NCBI GenBank assembly: GCA_012034575.1
Contig: JAAUPF010000044.1
Location: 1 to 41,224, forward strand
Length of the DNA: 41,224 nucleotides
Source: Richelia sp. CSU_2_1
GTDB lineage: Bacteria > Cyanobacteriota > Cyanobacteriia > Cyanobacteriales > Microcoleaceae
Direction of reading: 5' to 3'
A program made the position numbers and the translations under genes. Below are positions 1 to 7,206 of the stretch, piece after piece (position 1 is the stretch's first letter; every line of letters begins with the position of its first letter). Under the pieces are notes generated by a model that saw only the letters and a list, made by a program, of their open reading frames with translations, made no database searches and had not been told where the DNA came from.

Positions 1-206
1 AAGGGATGGGTGACGCTGGAATTGTTTCCATTCAATTAGTTTCCCCAGCGAGTGGGGACTTCAATTTTTGAGAAAGCACTGCAACTTCGCAGCGAGTTTC
101 CATTCAATTAGTTTCCCCAGCGAGTGGGGACTTCAATGGGTTTGTTAGACGATTATCGAGAAGTGTTAGAGTTTCCATTCAATTAGTTTCCCCAGCGAGT
201 GGGGAC
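1..206 (-). CRISPR. CRISPR array, leader-proximal end (cut by window edge)
   Basis: Three identical 36-nt repeats lie at 24-59, 96-131 and 171-206. Read on the minus strand each begins GTCCCCACTCGC and ends ATTGAATGGAAAC, with a CCCCA/TGGGG hairpin. The complete spacers are 60-95 (36 nt) and 132-170 (39 nt); a third is cut at position 1. The GGAAAC 3' end, the leader on the right and cas2/cas1 further right all place transcription leftward. The repeat strongly resembles, from memory, that of Synechocystis 6803 CRISPR3, a III-Bv array whose crRNAs keep a 13-nt 5' handle made by RNase E. Both spacers end, on the crRNA 3' side, in the same hexamer ATTGAA, which the leader-proximal repeat lacks. 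The repeat could therefore be read as 42 nt in older units. Confidence 0.95.
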
Positions 207-394
207 CCCTGCATTATACACCCCAGACAGGGTAAGGTGTCCAGATGCAGTTTGCGAGGGATAGCTTCAAAGTAGCAGTTTTCCCCCTTCCCGCACCTCC
301 TCAAAATCGCTGAAACCCTTACAGGGAAATATATCGAAGGATAGAACGAACTTCCGCCAAAAGCAGCCATTTCTTCCATCCCTCGCGAGCGATA
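207..394 (-). promoter_or_regulatory. CRISPR leader with array promoter
   Basis: This is the 188-nt spacer between the cas2 stop and the first repeat. On the minus strand a perfect TATAAT (213-218) sits just upstream of the first repeat. A TGGACA box (238-243, five of six matches to the -35 consensus) lies 19 nt further up. Transcription would start about at the first repeat, as expected for a pre-crRNA. A 66-codon open frame crosses the leader and runs into the first repeat, but it shows no protein-like features. Confidence 0.7.
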
Positions 395-676
395 TTAGAT
401 AATTACCGATCCCGGCAACTCAGTAACGGGCGGGCCCACCCCCCAAGTCTCGACTTGACCCAAAGTATGCCCCGACAGCGGATAAAACCTGATGCTGTCC
501 TCATCCAACTTCACCAACTTACCCAGCCGCCGCTGAAGCTCTGCAAACTTGACATTTGGTAACACGCATTCAAAAGTAGAATACTGCACCCACTTGCCGT
601 AACCTTTCAGCAAGTCATGCACCTTTTTCCTCCGCTTGTCGGCAGGAATGTCGTAAACCACGATGTAAAACAACAT
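395..676 (-). CDS. cas2: CRISPR-associated endoribonuclease Cas2
   Basis: A 93-residue protein of normal Cas2 length. It opens with the ferredoxin-like first strand and its catalytic or metal-binding Asp (VVYDIPADKRR, Asp9), followed by the typical helix HDLLKGYGKWVQYSTFEC. In the family, a Cas2 dimer bridges two Cas1 dimers and positions the prespacer for integration at the leader-repeat junction. The start lies 3 nt after the cas1 stop, so the two are co-transcribed and probably translationally coupled. The array lies directly downstream in the same direction, so cas1-cas2 transcripts could read into it in addition to the leader's own promoter. Confidence 0.95.
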   Translation of the reverse strand: MLFYIVVYDIPADKRRKKVHDLLKGYGKWVQYSTFECVLPNVKFAELQRRLGKLVKLDEDSIRFYPLSGHTLGQVETWGVGPPVTELPGSVII

Positions 677-679
677 ATT

Positions 680-1672
680 TTATCGAATTTGATACGGTTG
701 ATAAAGCTGAACCGGATCGTACACAAATTGCTTGAAAGCTTTCACCTGCTGGTTGAGCAAATCCCATTTAGGCTGGCTGTCTCCAGAATTATTAGTAAAA
801 TCCTCTTCCATCCGCCGCACAAAAGCCGTCAAAAACTTCTGCCGCCCGGAATCGTTGAGAAAACAGCCGCTGTTGCAAAACACAAAATCTTCGTCAGCTT
901 TGACAATGCTTTTGTTAACCAGATAAAAAACCAAAGTATCAATAATTGGCGCGCGAAATTCCTCAATCAAATCCGAAGCCAAAGCCGCATGGCGTTCCGT
1001 TCCCTGATGCAAGCAAGCCGAATATGGATCTAAACCTTGCAGTTCAATTAAACTCAATAAATGATTCCACAAAACTTGATAACCAAAACTCAGCATAGCA
1101 TTCACCGGATTACCCGGAGGGCGGCGCGACCTGCCCACAAACACAAAATCAGGATTGCTCAAACACTCTTCAAAAGCCGCAAAATACTGAGCCGCCCCCG
1201 CACCTTCCATCCCCATCAACTTCTCAATTGTTTCAGCTTCCCCCGCTTTTTTAATTAAATGTTCCAAACACTGAATCGCAAAAGCAATAACATCAGAAGC
1301 TTGCCGCCGCTGCTGCCGTTGCAGGATAACCCGACTGTTTTTCAGCTTAGCTTGCACGATGCGCCTCGCTACTTGCAAGCGTTCCACAAAAGTAAGCTGT
1401 TGCTGGTAGCGAGACAGTTGCCGGTAGCCGCGTTCGACGGGAAGAATCCGCCCGTAACAGTAACCCATGCGGGAAAGATAAGCAATGGGAATATTCCGCC
1501 ACAAACAACTTCTAATTGCCTGAGTCGTGACTTGAGATTTCCCAAAAATCAGAACTTGTTCGAGGAGAGGAAGCTGAATTTCAGCGAGAACAGATTCACC
1601 TTTTTTGACAATCAAAATTTCTTGGTGCAAGGAAACGTAACAGCCGGGTTGGGAAACGTAAACGGTGCGCAT
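680..1672 (-). CDS. cas1: CRISPR-associated integrase Cas1
   Basis: A 330-residue Cas1, the metal-dependent integrase that inserts spacers. An N-terminal beta domain (about 1-80) is followed by the all-helical catalytic domain. The three conserved metal ligands are visible: Glu in MGMEGAGAAQYF, His in ACLHQG, and Glu in SDLIEEFRAPIID. There is no reverse transcriptase fusion. It is the first gene of a cas1-cas2 pair separated from the effector genes by a small membrane-protein gene and about 175 nt of palindromic sequence, so it may have its own promoter. The start follows a GGGGGAG purine run 11 nt upstream, a possible ribosome binding site lying beside a C7/G7 hairpin. Confidence 0.95.
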   Translation of the reverse strand: MRTVYVSQPGCYVSLHQEILIVKKGESVLAEIQLPLLEQVLIFGKSQVTTQAIRSCLWRNIPIAYLSRMGYCYGRILPVERGYRQLSRYQQQLTFVERLQVARRIVQAKLKNSRVILQRQQRRQASDVIAFAIQCLEHLIKKAGEAETIEKLMGMEGAGAAQYFAAFEECLSNPDFVFVGRSRRPPGNPVNAMLSFGYQVLWNHLLSLIELQGLDPYSACLHQGTERHAALASDLIEEFRAPIIDTLVFYLVNKSIVKADEDFVFCNSGCFLNDSGRQKFLTAFVRRMEEDFTNNSGDSQPKWDLLNQQVKAFKQFVYDPVQLYQPYQIR

Positions 1673-1680
1673 AAAAATAT

Positions 1681-1718
1681 CTACTCCCCCAACCCCCCCT
1701 TAGTAAGGGGGGGCTAAG
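1681..1718. repeat. C/G-rich palindrome in the cas1 5' region
   Basis: On the plus strand seven C's plus TTA face TAA plus seven G's across a one-base centre (1697-1717), flanked by a second C5 run. On the minus strand this would form a very stable hairpin in the cas1 leader RNA, ending just before the GGGGGAG run proposed as ribosome binding site. Such C-run/TTA/TAA/G-run palindromes recur in cyanobacterial genomes, from general knowledge. Confidence 0.7.
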
Positions 1719-1753
1719 AACTGGATCTCTAGCAAATAGTTATGAAATTGGTG

Positions 1754-1820
1754 TCAGAAACCGGGTTTTTATCAGAAGACCTGTCACAGCACGAAAAGCT
1801 AGCAAAAAAACCGGTTTCTT
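1754..1820. repeat. Dispersed imperfect inverted repeat, AGAAACCGGGTTTTT type, copy 1
   Basis: The left arm is AGAAACCGGGTTTTT (1756-1770) and the right arm AAAAAAACCGGTTTCTT (1804-1820), enclosing about 33 nt. A second copy with the same left arm lies at 11664-11732, so this is a dispersed element rather than a local terminator. It separates csx18 from cas1. Confidence 0.7.
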
Positions 1821-1847
1821 TTGTTGGTGTGCCGTCAAATTTTTTGA

Positions 1848-2135
1848 TTATTTGTCAAGATTTTGGCGGTTGCGATCGTCCCGAACAATTCGCAACGATT
1901 CCGGCTCAGAATTTAAGGAATTTTCGAGCGATCGAGCTTGGGAAGATTGGAGGTAGCGAATAATTTGGTCAGCCGCCGTAGCTGTGAAAAAAGTTGCTGC
2001 GGTGACGAGGAAAGTATTAGAAATTACAGCAGCCAATCCGAGGGGTGCGATCAGCAGAATGACCAGAGTGAGAGAGCCGTTGACGAGGGCGATCGAGAAA
2101 TTGCGAACAGTAGATGCGCGATTTGTGATGTACAT
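1848..2135 (-). CDS. csx18: Small membrane protein, Csx18-like, beside cas1
   Basis: A 95-residue protein with a short polar N-terminus (MYITNRASTVRNFS), two closely spaced hydrophobic segments (about 15-40 and 42-60, including LVILLIAPLGLAAVI and FLVTAATFFTATAAD), and a charged soluble tail. I recognise the pattern as the small cyanobacterial family annotated as CRISPR-associated Csx18; the function is unknown to me. The frame stays open 29 codons further upstream, but that stretch reads into a palindromic repeat region, so the inner ATG at 2135 is preferred although it has no clear Shine-Dalgarno. It lies between the effector genes and cas1-cas2 on the same strand. A membrane role linked to type III signalling or to adaptation is inference only. 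Confidence 0.6.
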   Translation of the reverse strand: MYITNRASTVRNFSIALVNGSLTLVILLIAPLGLAAVISNTFLVTAATFFTATAADQIIRYLQSSQARSLENSLNSEPESLRIVRDDRNRQNLDK

Positions 2136-2230
2136 AATTGTGTTGTTTTTTTGTTGAATGTGGATGTAAAATGTTGAAAATTGAGAATCAAAGCCCGCCA
2201 GGAGTTGAAAAGCGAGTCTCATAGTCCGCC

Positions 2231-2342
2231 AGGGGTTAAAAACCCCTGTCTCATAGCGAAAGTCCTCTGAAAGAGGACTGAAATTCGTTTTAATTTAATT
2301 GAGATTCTGCAGTCGGTTTTTAACCGACTTTCGCTATGAGAC
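2231..2342. repeat. Nested palindrome cluster between the CARF-HEPN gene and csx18
   Basis: A perfect 17-bp inverted repeat (GTCTCATAGCGAAAGTC, 2248-2264 and 2326-2342) encloses two smaller hairpins: AGTCCTCTGAAAGAGGACT (2261-2279) and AGTCGGTTTTTAACCGACT (2311-2329). A fourth hairpin, AGGGGTTAAAAACCCCT (2231-2247), abuts it on the left. It lies just after the last effector gene in transcription order, so it could end or attenuate that transcript. The symmetry also fits a small non-autonomous mobile repeat. Confidence 0.8.
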
Positions 2343-2417
2343 GGGGAATTGATTAAGAGGCGGATTGTGGGAGAGGTGACAGATTTCTTGGCGGGCGATC
2401 GTACTTAAGTTTGGAGT

Positions 2418-3917
2418 TTAGAGATCTATCTCGTTTTTCAATTTATTGTGTACTTCGGACATTAGGCTAGTCTTTTCTAATAAACATTCTGTTGATAAAT
2501 CAAATTTCTCACCTGATATAAAATTTAAACAGCTTAGTACCCTTTTTTCCCAGTCTTTTGGGTTGTCAGTATCCCAAGCTGCGAAAAGCTCTGGTTCTTG
2601 TAAACCTCGTAATTGATGAAAGATGGAATTTCTTTCCTCTTTCGTTATTTTAGCAACTGTCTTTATGTCTGAATTATTATGCCATTTTCCTGGTGAATGA
2701 GATGCTTTTAATAATTCAAAAAGTGGCTCACCGAATAATCCAACATTAGAGTGTTCTTTATGATAAAATCGCTCAAACCAGTGTTGTAACTGTGTTGACA
2801 TATTTATATTTTCATCATGAAAATACAGTGTTCTTGGTTGTTTTGGATTAGATTTTTTAATCTGCGGTTCATATTTCCATACCGCCCATTCTCTAATTAA
2901 ACCTTCTACTGCACGAAAACTGTGAAACATTGCTTCAACAGTGTTTTTTTGATCGAGTCGAACTACTGCTAAATAACCCTCTTCATAAGCAGTCCACCAC
3001 CAGTTTTCTTTCTTAGTGCGATCGCTAATTTTTTTAACAAGAGCGCCATCCGAATGCTGAACAAGCGTTTGAGCAAACTCATCAAACTTGGCAAAATTCC
3101 ATAGAATTGCCGCATCAAGCAAAATCTTGGTTTCAGAATCTAAGTAATCATTGACTAATAATTTTACTCCTGCATAGTCATGGTTTCTGAGTAGTTCTTT
3201 AGCCTGTTCAAACTTAATTCCTTTCAGGTATTCAGAACTGTCAATCGGATCGAGTGGTTTCTTCTCGTATTCATTACTAACCAGAAACTTAACTTTTTTA
3301 CCAAATCTGGCCAAACTCATAAACTGAACAGCCGAAGAAATTGCCGGAGTTCCTGCTTGATGGCTGACATAGACCGTATCAGGTTCAACTTTAATCTCCT
3401 CACTAAATGCAGTGCGGACAATTTCTAACACAGAGTTCCAATCATCTAAACCTGGTTTGTTTTTCTCAGGAGATAGATAAATGGGAATCAATTTAACATC
3501 GCGAAACTCCTCCTGCTCCTTAAAATAGCGTTCAAAAATCGGCTGTAATTCACAGGTATCTTGCCAATAAGGACACCTGATATCTTCTCGCTCTTCATTG
3601 TATTTCTCAGTCTGATCCGTCACCAAAATATAAATTTTAGTAATTTTCTTATCCTGTAATTGAGTGCTGAACTGACGCAGTAATGGGAACTCCAGATACT
3701 GCCAAACTTCCTCGGGCTGGGCTTCATAAACCTTGCCTAATACTCTAGGTGCAATCCGGTAAGTTTCCTCGTTATCTTCAATAACCTGTGTTGGCTTGAA
3801 CTCCAGGTTCTTACAATTTCTTTTAACAGGCGATCCATCATAATACCAATCGTGCCAAAGATCGTTAGTTGTTAACTGTACATCGCTACTGCCCGTTGTA
3901 ATTATCCAGATATTCAT
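2418..3917 (-). CDS. CARF-HEPN ribonuclease, Csm6/Csx1-like
   Basis: A 499-residue accessory effector. The N-terminal half has a CARF-type fold, beginning MNIWIITTGSSDVQL and including IYILVTDQTEKY and the ligand-loop signature HQAGTPAISSAVQFMSLARFG. The C-terminal third has an HEPN ribonuclease motif R-x4-H, RNSIFH, at residues 429-434. In this family, cyclic oligoadenylate made by Cas10 binds CARF and activates HEPN to degrade RNA. The start chosen is the ATG at 3917, because AGAGAGG lies 5 nt upstream; an upstream TTG at 3935 would overlap the previous gene. It follows the fused RAMP gene by 11 nt, as the last effector gene of the operon. Exact subfamily (Csm6 or Csx1) is not settled. Confidence 0.85.
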   Translation of the reverse strand: MNIWIITTGSSDVQLTTNDLWHDWYYDGSPVKRNCKNLEFKPTQVIEDNEETYRIAPRVLGKVYEAQPEEVWQYLEFPLLRQFSTQLQDKKITKIYILVTDQTEKYNEEREDIRCPYWQDTCELQPIFERYFKEQEEFRDVKLIPIYLSPEKNKPGLDDWNSVLEIVRTAFSEEIKVEPDTVYVSHQAGTPAISSAVQFMSLARFGKKVKFLVSNEYEKKPLDPIDSSEYLKGIKFEQAKELLRNHDYAGVKLLVNDYLDSETKILLDAAILWNFAKFDEFAQTLVQHSDGALVKKISDRTKKENWWWTAYEEGYLAVVRLDQKNTVEAMFHSFRAVEGLIREWAVWKYEPQIKKSNPKQPRTLYFHDENINMSTQLQHWFERFYHKEHSNVGLFGEPLFELLKASHSPGKWHNNSDIKTVAKITKEERNSIFHQLRGLQEPELFAAWDTDNPKDWEKRVLSCLNFISGEKFDLSTECLLEKTSLMSEVHNKLKNEIDL

Positions 3918-3928
3918 TTTTACCTCTC

Positions 3929-5632
3929 TTACCAAAGTTGGATAAAGTCGCTAGAATCTTTGAGAAAATTGAGAAAATCTTCAGTTTTTTTGACTTCTTC
4001 TTCATTGCCCGATCGATTTGGGAATATTGTCAGAAGTTCAACGTACTCTCCGGTATCAATAAGTTCCTCACCTCGTTTCCGGTAACGGGGATACATACGA
4101 TGCCAAATTCGCCCGATTTGTCCCATTTTCCCAGTCAGTTCCGATCTCTGTATAGATTTACCAGTTGAATAAGGATCGTGGAACCATCGAACCGCAAGAC
4201 TATCATTCTTATTGTCAGCAATTCGTCCCCAAACCTCGACATTACCTTTCTGCCAAGCCTCGCGGAGGTTCCCCTGTGGCTTGCCACGTTTGATTTCTCG
4301 CATAAGTGGAAATCCAGCAACCTTTCGTTGTAGTTCATCTAAAAAGGTCGTAATATCAGCTATTTGATTAACCGGGATTACATATCTTTTCTCTGATTCT
4401 TCGATAAATTCCCAATGACAACCAATCATCGGCTTGTCGTTTAGATATTGCGGGAAAAATAAACGATGATCTATGCGTCGCCAGGATTTACCAAATCCAC
4501 CCATTAGCATAGAGAACTTGACTAACTGGATAATAAACACTTTGAGATTTTTGCAATCTTGTTCCGATAATTGACGCTCTTGCTTGAAAACCTGTTTAGA
4601 TAAATTGTTATTGAGGAGAAGAATATTCAGTAGAGCTTCGCCTGTATCATACAGTGGCATTCTATATCGACCAGACCGATAGATTTCAAAGTCTAGATTT
4701 GGCGCACTAAATGCCACTCCCAACAAACCTACAATTGCCCCATCTTTGTCTGCCAATCCACCCCAAAGCTGGTTTGTCAATTTCTCTGCGGTTACATCAT
4801 CAGTAACACCACTGAATAAACGGCGAGTGTGACCTCGTAATGCTGCCTTAAAACCATTGGGACGAAATTCTTTTTCGCCATCAATTCGCTTAGAAGAAAG
4901 TCCCTGTCCGTATAATCCAATTGTCAGTAGATTACTGGCACCATGAGTTTCAATCTGACCATAGCCAGCACTTACCCTAGATCCAATTCCCTTACCGAGA
5001 GCCACCTCCCAGATTTGCCAAATATGTCCCCATTCTTCCTCCGGCAAGGGCTTCACGCTGGATATACCGAAGATCAAAGTTGGTTTGTAGAGCGAAAGTT
5101 GAATAGCCGTTTTACGCTCTCCGCCGTTTAGTTGCCAATCTTCTTGGGGGTGAATCATGTCAACTAGAGAGTCATTAAGCCAGTCATATTTTTTAGGATA
5201 TCCACCATGAAATCGCAGAATGCCAGAATGGATTTCGCCATTATTATCACCGCCACAATACCTCAACTTTTCTTCTTGAGATGTGCAAGCTCTACGGAAG
5301 GCACCTTTCATACTGGAACCAGGGAAATATACCCAGCCACGTTCTCCAATAACTGGACGAATTACTCCTCCATCCTGTCCGCTATTCGTTACCATTCGCC
5401 AGGTGAAAGAGAACTCTTTCCATCGAACGCGGCGTTTGCTAAAGGCAGGAACATTCTTAGAATCGCAAGCTTCCTGCCATTCTTCTACCCAGTCGTAGGC
5501 TTGTTGACGCAGATCTTCTTGTCTTACTCCAAGCTCTTGTGCTTTTTTTCCTAAATCCTCTAACTTATGAATTTGCGATCGCCCAGCTACTTGAGCTTGA
5601 AACATTAATGGAACATCGTTATGGTCAGACAT
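3929..5632 (-). CDS. cmr6: Double RAMP protein: Cmr6-like plus Cmr1-like halves
   Basis: A 567-residue RAMP protein, about twice the length of an ordinary Cmr6. The first half has a Cas7-type signature, FPGSSMKGAFRR (103-114), and a glycine-rich loop GKGIGSRVSAGYGQ (213-226), as in Cmr6. The second half has its own set: FRPNGFKAALRGHTRRLF (256-273), a Trp-Gly-Gly step, and MGGFGKSWRRIDHRLF (377-392), which looks like Cmr1. No separate cmr1 is present, so this one chain may supply both subunits that cap the 3' side of the crRNA in the Cmr complex. A further 170 residues at the C-terminus are unassigned. Its start codon directly follows the cmr5 stop (TAGATG). Confidence 0.8.
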   Translation of the reverse strand: MSDHNDVPLMFQAQVAGRSQIHKLEDLGKKAQELGVRQEDLRQQAYDWVEEWQEACDSKNVPAFSKRRVRWKEFSFTWRMVTNSGQDGGVIRPVIGERGWVYFPGSSMKGAFRRACTSQEEKLRYCGGDNNGEIHSGILRFHGGYPKKYDWLNDSLVDMIHPQEDWQLNGGERKTAIQLSLYKPTLIFGISSVKPLPEEEWGHIWQIWEVALGKGIGSRVSAGYGQIETHGASNLLTIGLYGQGLSSKRIDGEKEFRPNGFKAALRGHTRRLFSGVTDDVTAEKLTNQLWGGLADKDGAIVGLLGVAFSAPNLDFEIYRSGRYRMPLYDTGEALLNILLLNNNLSKQVFKQERQLSEQDCKNLKVFIIQLVKFSMLMGGFGKSWRRIDHRLFFPQYLNDKPMIGCHWEFIEESEKRYVIPVNQIADITTFLDELQRKVAGFPLMREIKRGKPQGNLREAWQKGNVEVWGRIADNKNDSLAVRWFHDPYSTGKSIQRSELTGKMGQIGRIWHRMYPRYRKRGEELIDTGEYVELLTIFPNRSGNEEEVKKTEDFLNFLKDSSDFIQLW

Positions 5633-6160
5633 CTATTTTTTCTCCTTTGGATTTCTAGGTTTCTTGTAACGTTGAGTCCACCAAACCATACTGTCACAAA
5701 GTTCTGTAAGCACTGACAATGCAATTTTGCGTTGCTTATTGTATTGCTCAATCTCATCCTCTGAGAGTTCATCTATCGTTGGTTGAACAGCAGTAGGATC
5801 GTTTGGATTAACCCGATCCACGGGCATACCGAAAGTCCAAAGTTTGTTTGCCATTGCTTTAATAGCAGTGGTAGCATTAGCATCGTCGAGATTAACTGGA
5901 TCGTTAGGAATAGTAATACCTGCGTCTTTCATGATTTTGCAGAAAGTTGTCCAGGTTTCTTTCCAGAAATTGGCTTTATCCTGACTTTCTCGCTGCAGGC
6001 GCAGGTGTTCTCCCCAAAAGCGTTCTAATCCATAAGCAGTCGCCATTCGCATTTTGTGACTTTCACCCAATACATCGTTATTTTTTTTATCCTGTTTATC
6101 CCGGAACTTCAGCACTAAATCGTGGGCAAGACGATCGATTTCATAGGGTTTCAAACTCAT
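5633..6160 (-). CDS. cmr5: Type III-B small subunit Cmr5 (Cas11)
   Basis: A 175-residue, largely helical and charged protein in the cmr5 position. Family features include an N-terminal helix with RLAHDLVLKF, a central MRMATAYGLERFWGEHL, and a C-terminal helix block ending in a basic tail KKPRNPKEKK. It is somewhat longer than typical Cmr5 proteins (about 120-150 residues, from memory). Cas11 subunits stack along the belly of the complex and contact target RNA. It overlaps the cmr4 stop by 4 nt (ATGA), which indicates translational coupling. The assignment rests on size, helical character and gene order more than on strong sequence motifs. Confidence 0.75.
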   Translation of the reverse strand: MSLKPYEIDRLAHDLVLKFRDKQDKKNNDVLGESHKMRMATAYGLERFWGEHLRLQRESQDKANFWKETWTTFCKIMKDAGITIPNDPVNLDDANATTAIKAMANKLWTFGMPVDRVNPNDPTAVQPTIDELSEDEIEQYNKQRKIALSVLTELCDSMVWWTQRYKKPRNPKEKK

Positions 6161-7206
6161 GATTTTACCTCCTGCTGTTCACTTTTGTTAAATGCAATAT
6201 TCTTCAGTGTTATTTTACAATTGCCAAAGCCGATCGACTCCAAGCCACCCAGATATATTTCGTTGCTTTCGGTGTCATTATCAAAGGGTTGCCAAGATTT
6301 CGTTACGGTATTGCGGATAGCAACGGGGAAAACCATAATCGTGCCTTCCGGTAAGGCTTCGGTATTGAAAAAACCACCACCATCGACACGCTTTTCGTCA
6401 TCTTTCAAGCGCACTCGACTCTGACGATAAAGCGCCATATCGTGAATCATACTAATTTCATCATCTGCAACTACCACGGCTGGTAATTCTTCACCCAGCG
6501 GGAACCACGCAGACAGGTCAGTTTGGCCTTTTGTTAATTCCAGAAAGCCAAAATTGAAAAACAGCTTCTTTTTACCCTTAACGGGTAAAGTTTTTACAGT
6601 TTGAGAACCTGTATATTTGAGATTCTCAATAAAAGATGGCTTGATGTCTTTAAGCTTTGTCCCATCCTTAAGTGTCACGAATTCTCCAGCAATGCGCTGA
6701 TAGCGTTTCAGAAGCTTAGGACTGCTAACCCAGACAATTGGCTGTCCCGGACAAAAGACTGGTATCCATAACAACGAAGCATACTCAAACTTGACGATTG
6801 CTTCAGTTGTCGAATCTGAAAGTTCCGAATCGGCTGAAGTCCCGTACCAAAAGTTTTCGTCAATTTCTTTTGGAGGTTCAACCTTTAATTCTTTAGCTTT
6901 TTTCTCCAACCAATTGAGTCGAGATATGCGATTTTCCTGGCCATTATCCAGAATTTCGACAATTTCTCGTTCCGACGGATCGGGAATATTTATATTCCTA
7001 TCTGCCAGTGTTTTCTCCAACCATAATTGACGCTTGGGACGCATCTCAGAGCGAAAACGACCTCGCAGTGAGCTACCAGGAATGATGCCTGTTCGAGTAA
7101 ATTGATCGCGAAAAATCAGATTCAAATTACCGCTTTCCTCTCCGGCTGTAGCACCTACGTGCAATGGAGCCAAAGTGTCAATAATGCCATAGCCTTTTTG
7201 ATACAT
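6157..7206 (-). CDS. cmr4: Type III-B backbone subunit Cmr4 (Cas7)
   Basis: A 349-residue RAMP. Near the N-terminus are LHVGATAGEESG (15-26), FRDQFTRTGIIPGSSLRGRFRS (32-53) and a C-terminal glycine-rich turn GGLESIGFGNCK. In Cmr4, copies of this subunit form the crRNA-binding backbone, and a conserved Asp in the first loop cleaves target RNA at 6-nt steps. Asp34 in FRDQF is the likely equivalent, by inference. The ATG overlaps the cmr3 stop by one base (TAATG), and the stop overlaps cmr5 by 4 nt, so it is tightly coupled on both sides. Confidence 0.9.
   Translation of the reverse strand: MYQKGYGIIDTLAPLHVGATAGEESGNLNLIFRDQFTRTGIIPGSSLRGRFRSEMRPKRQLWLEKTLADRNINIPDPSEREIVEILDNGQENRISRLNWLEKKAKELKVEPPKEIDENFWYGTSADSELSDSTTEAIVKFEYASLLWIPVFCPGQPIVWVSSPKLLKRYQRIAGEFVTLKDGTKLKDIKPSFIENLKYTGSQTVKTLPVKGKKKLFFNFGFLELTKGQTDLSAWFPLGEELPAVVVADDEISMIHDMALYRQSRVRLKDDEKRVDGGGFFNTEALPEGTIMVFPVAIRNTVTKSWQPFDNDTESNEIYLGGLESIGFGNCKITLKNIAFNKSEQQEVKS

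Noticed and set aside
1-206. Assignment of the array to type I
   Set aside because: No cas3, cas5, cas7 or cas8 of type I is present; the neighbouring effector genes are all type III-B and the repeat matches a type III array.
179-379. A 66-codon minus-strand open frame across the CRISPR leader
   Set aside because: It runs into the first repeat and covers the array promoter. No protein-like features; leader DNA is a better explanation.
617-1717. Several plus-strand open frames opposite cas1 and cas2
   Set aside because: They are antisense shadows of clearly conserved Cas1 and Cas2.
2136-2222. N-terminal extension of the Csx18-like protein to 2222
   Set aside because: The extension begins at the edge of the palindrome cluster and has no conserved or structural feature; the membrane protein begins naturally at 2135.
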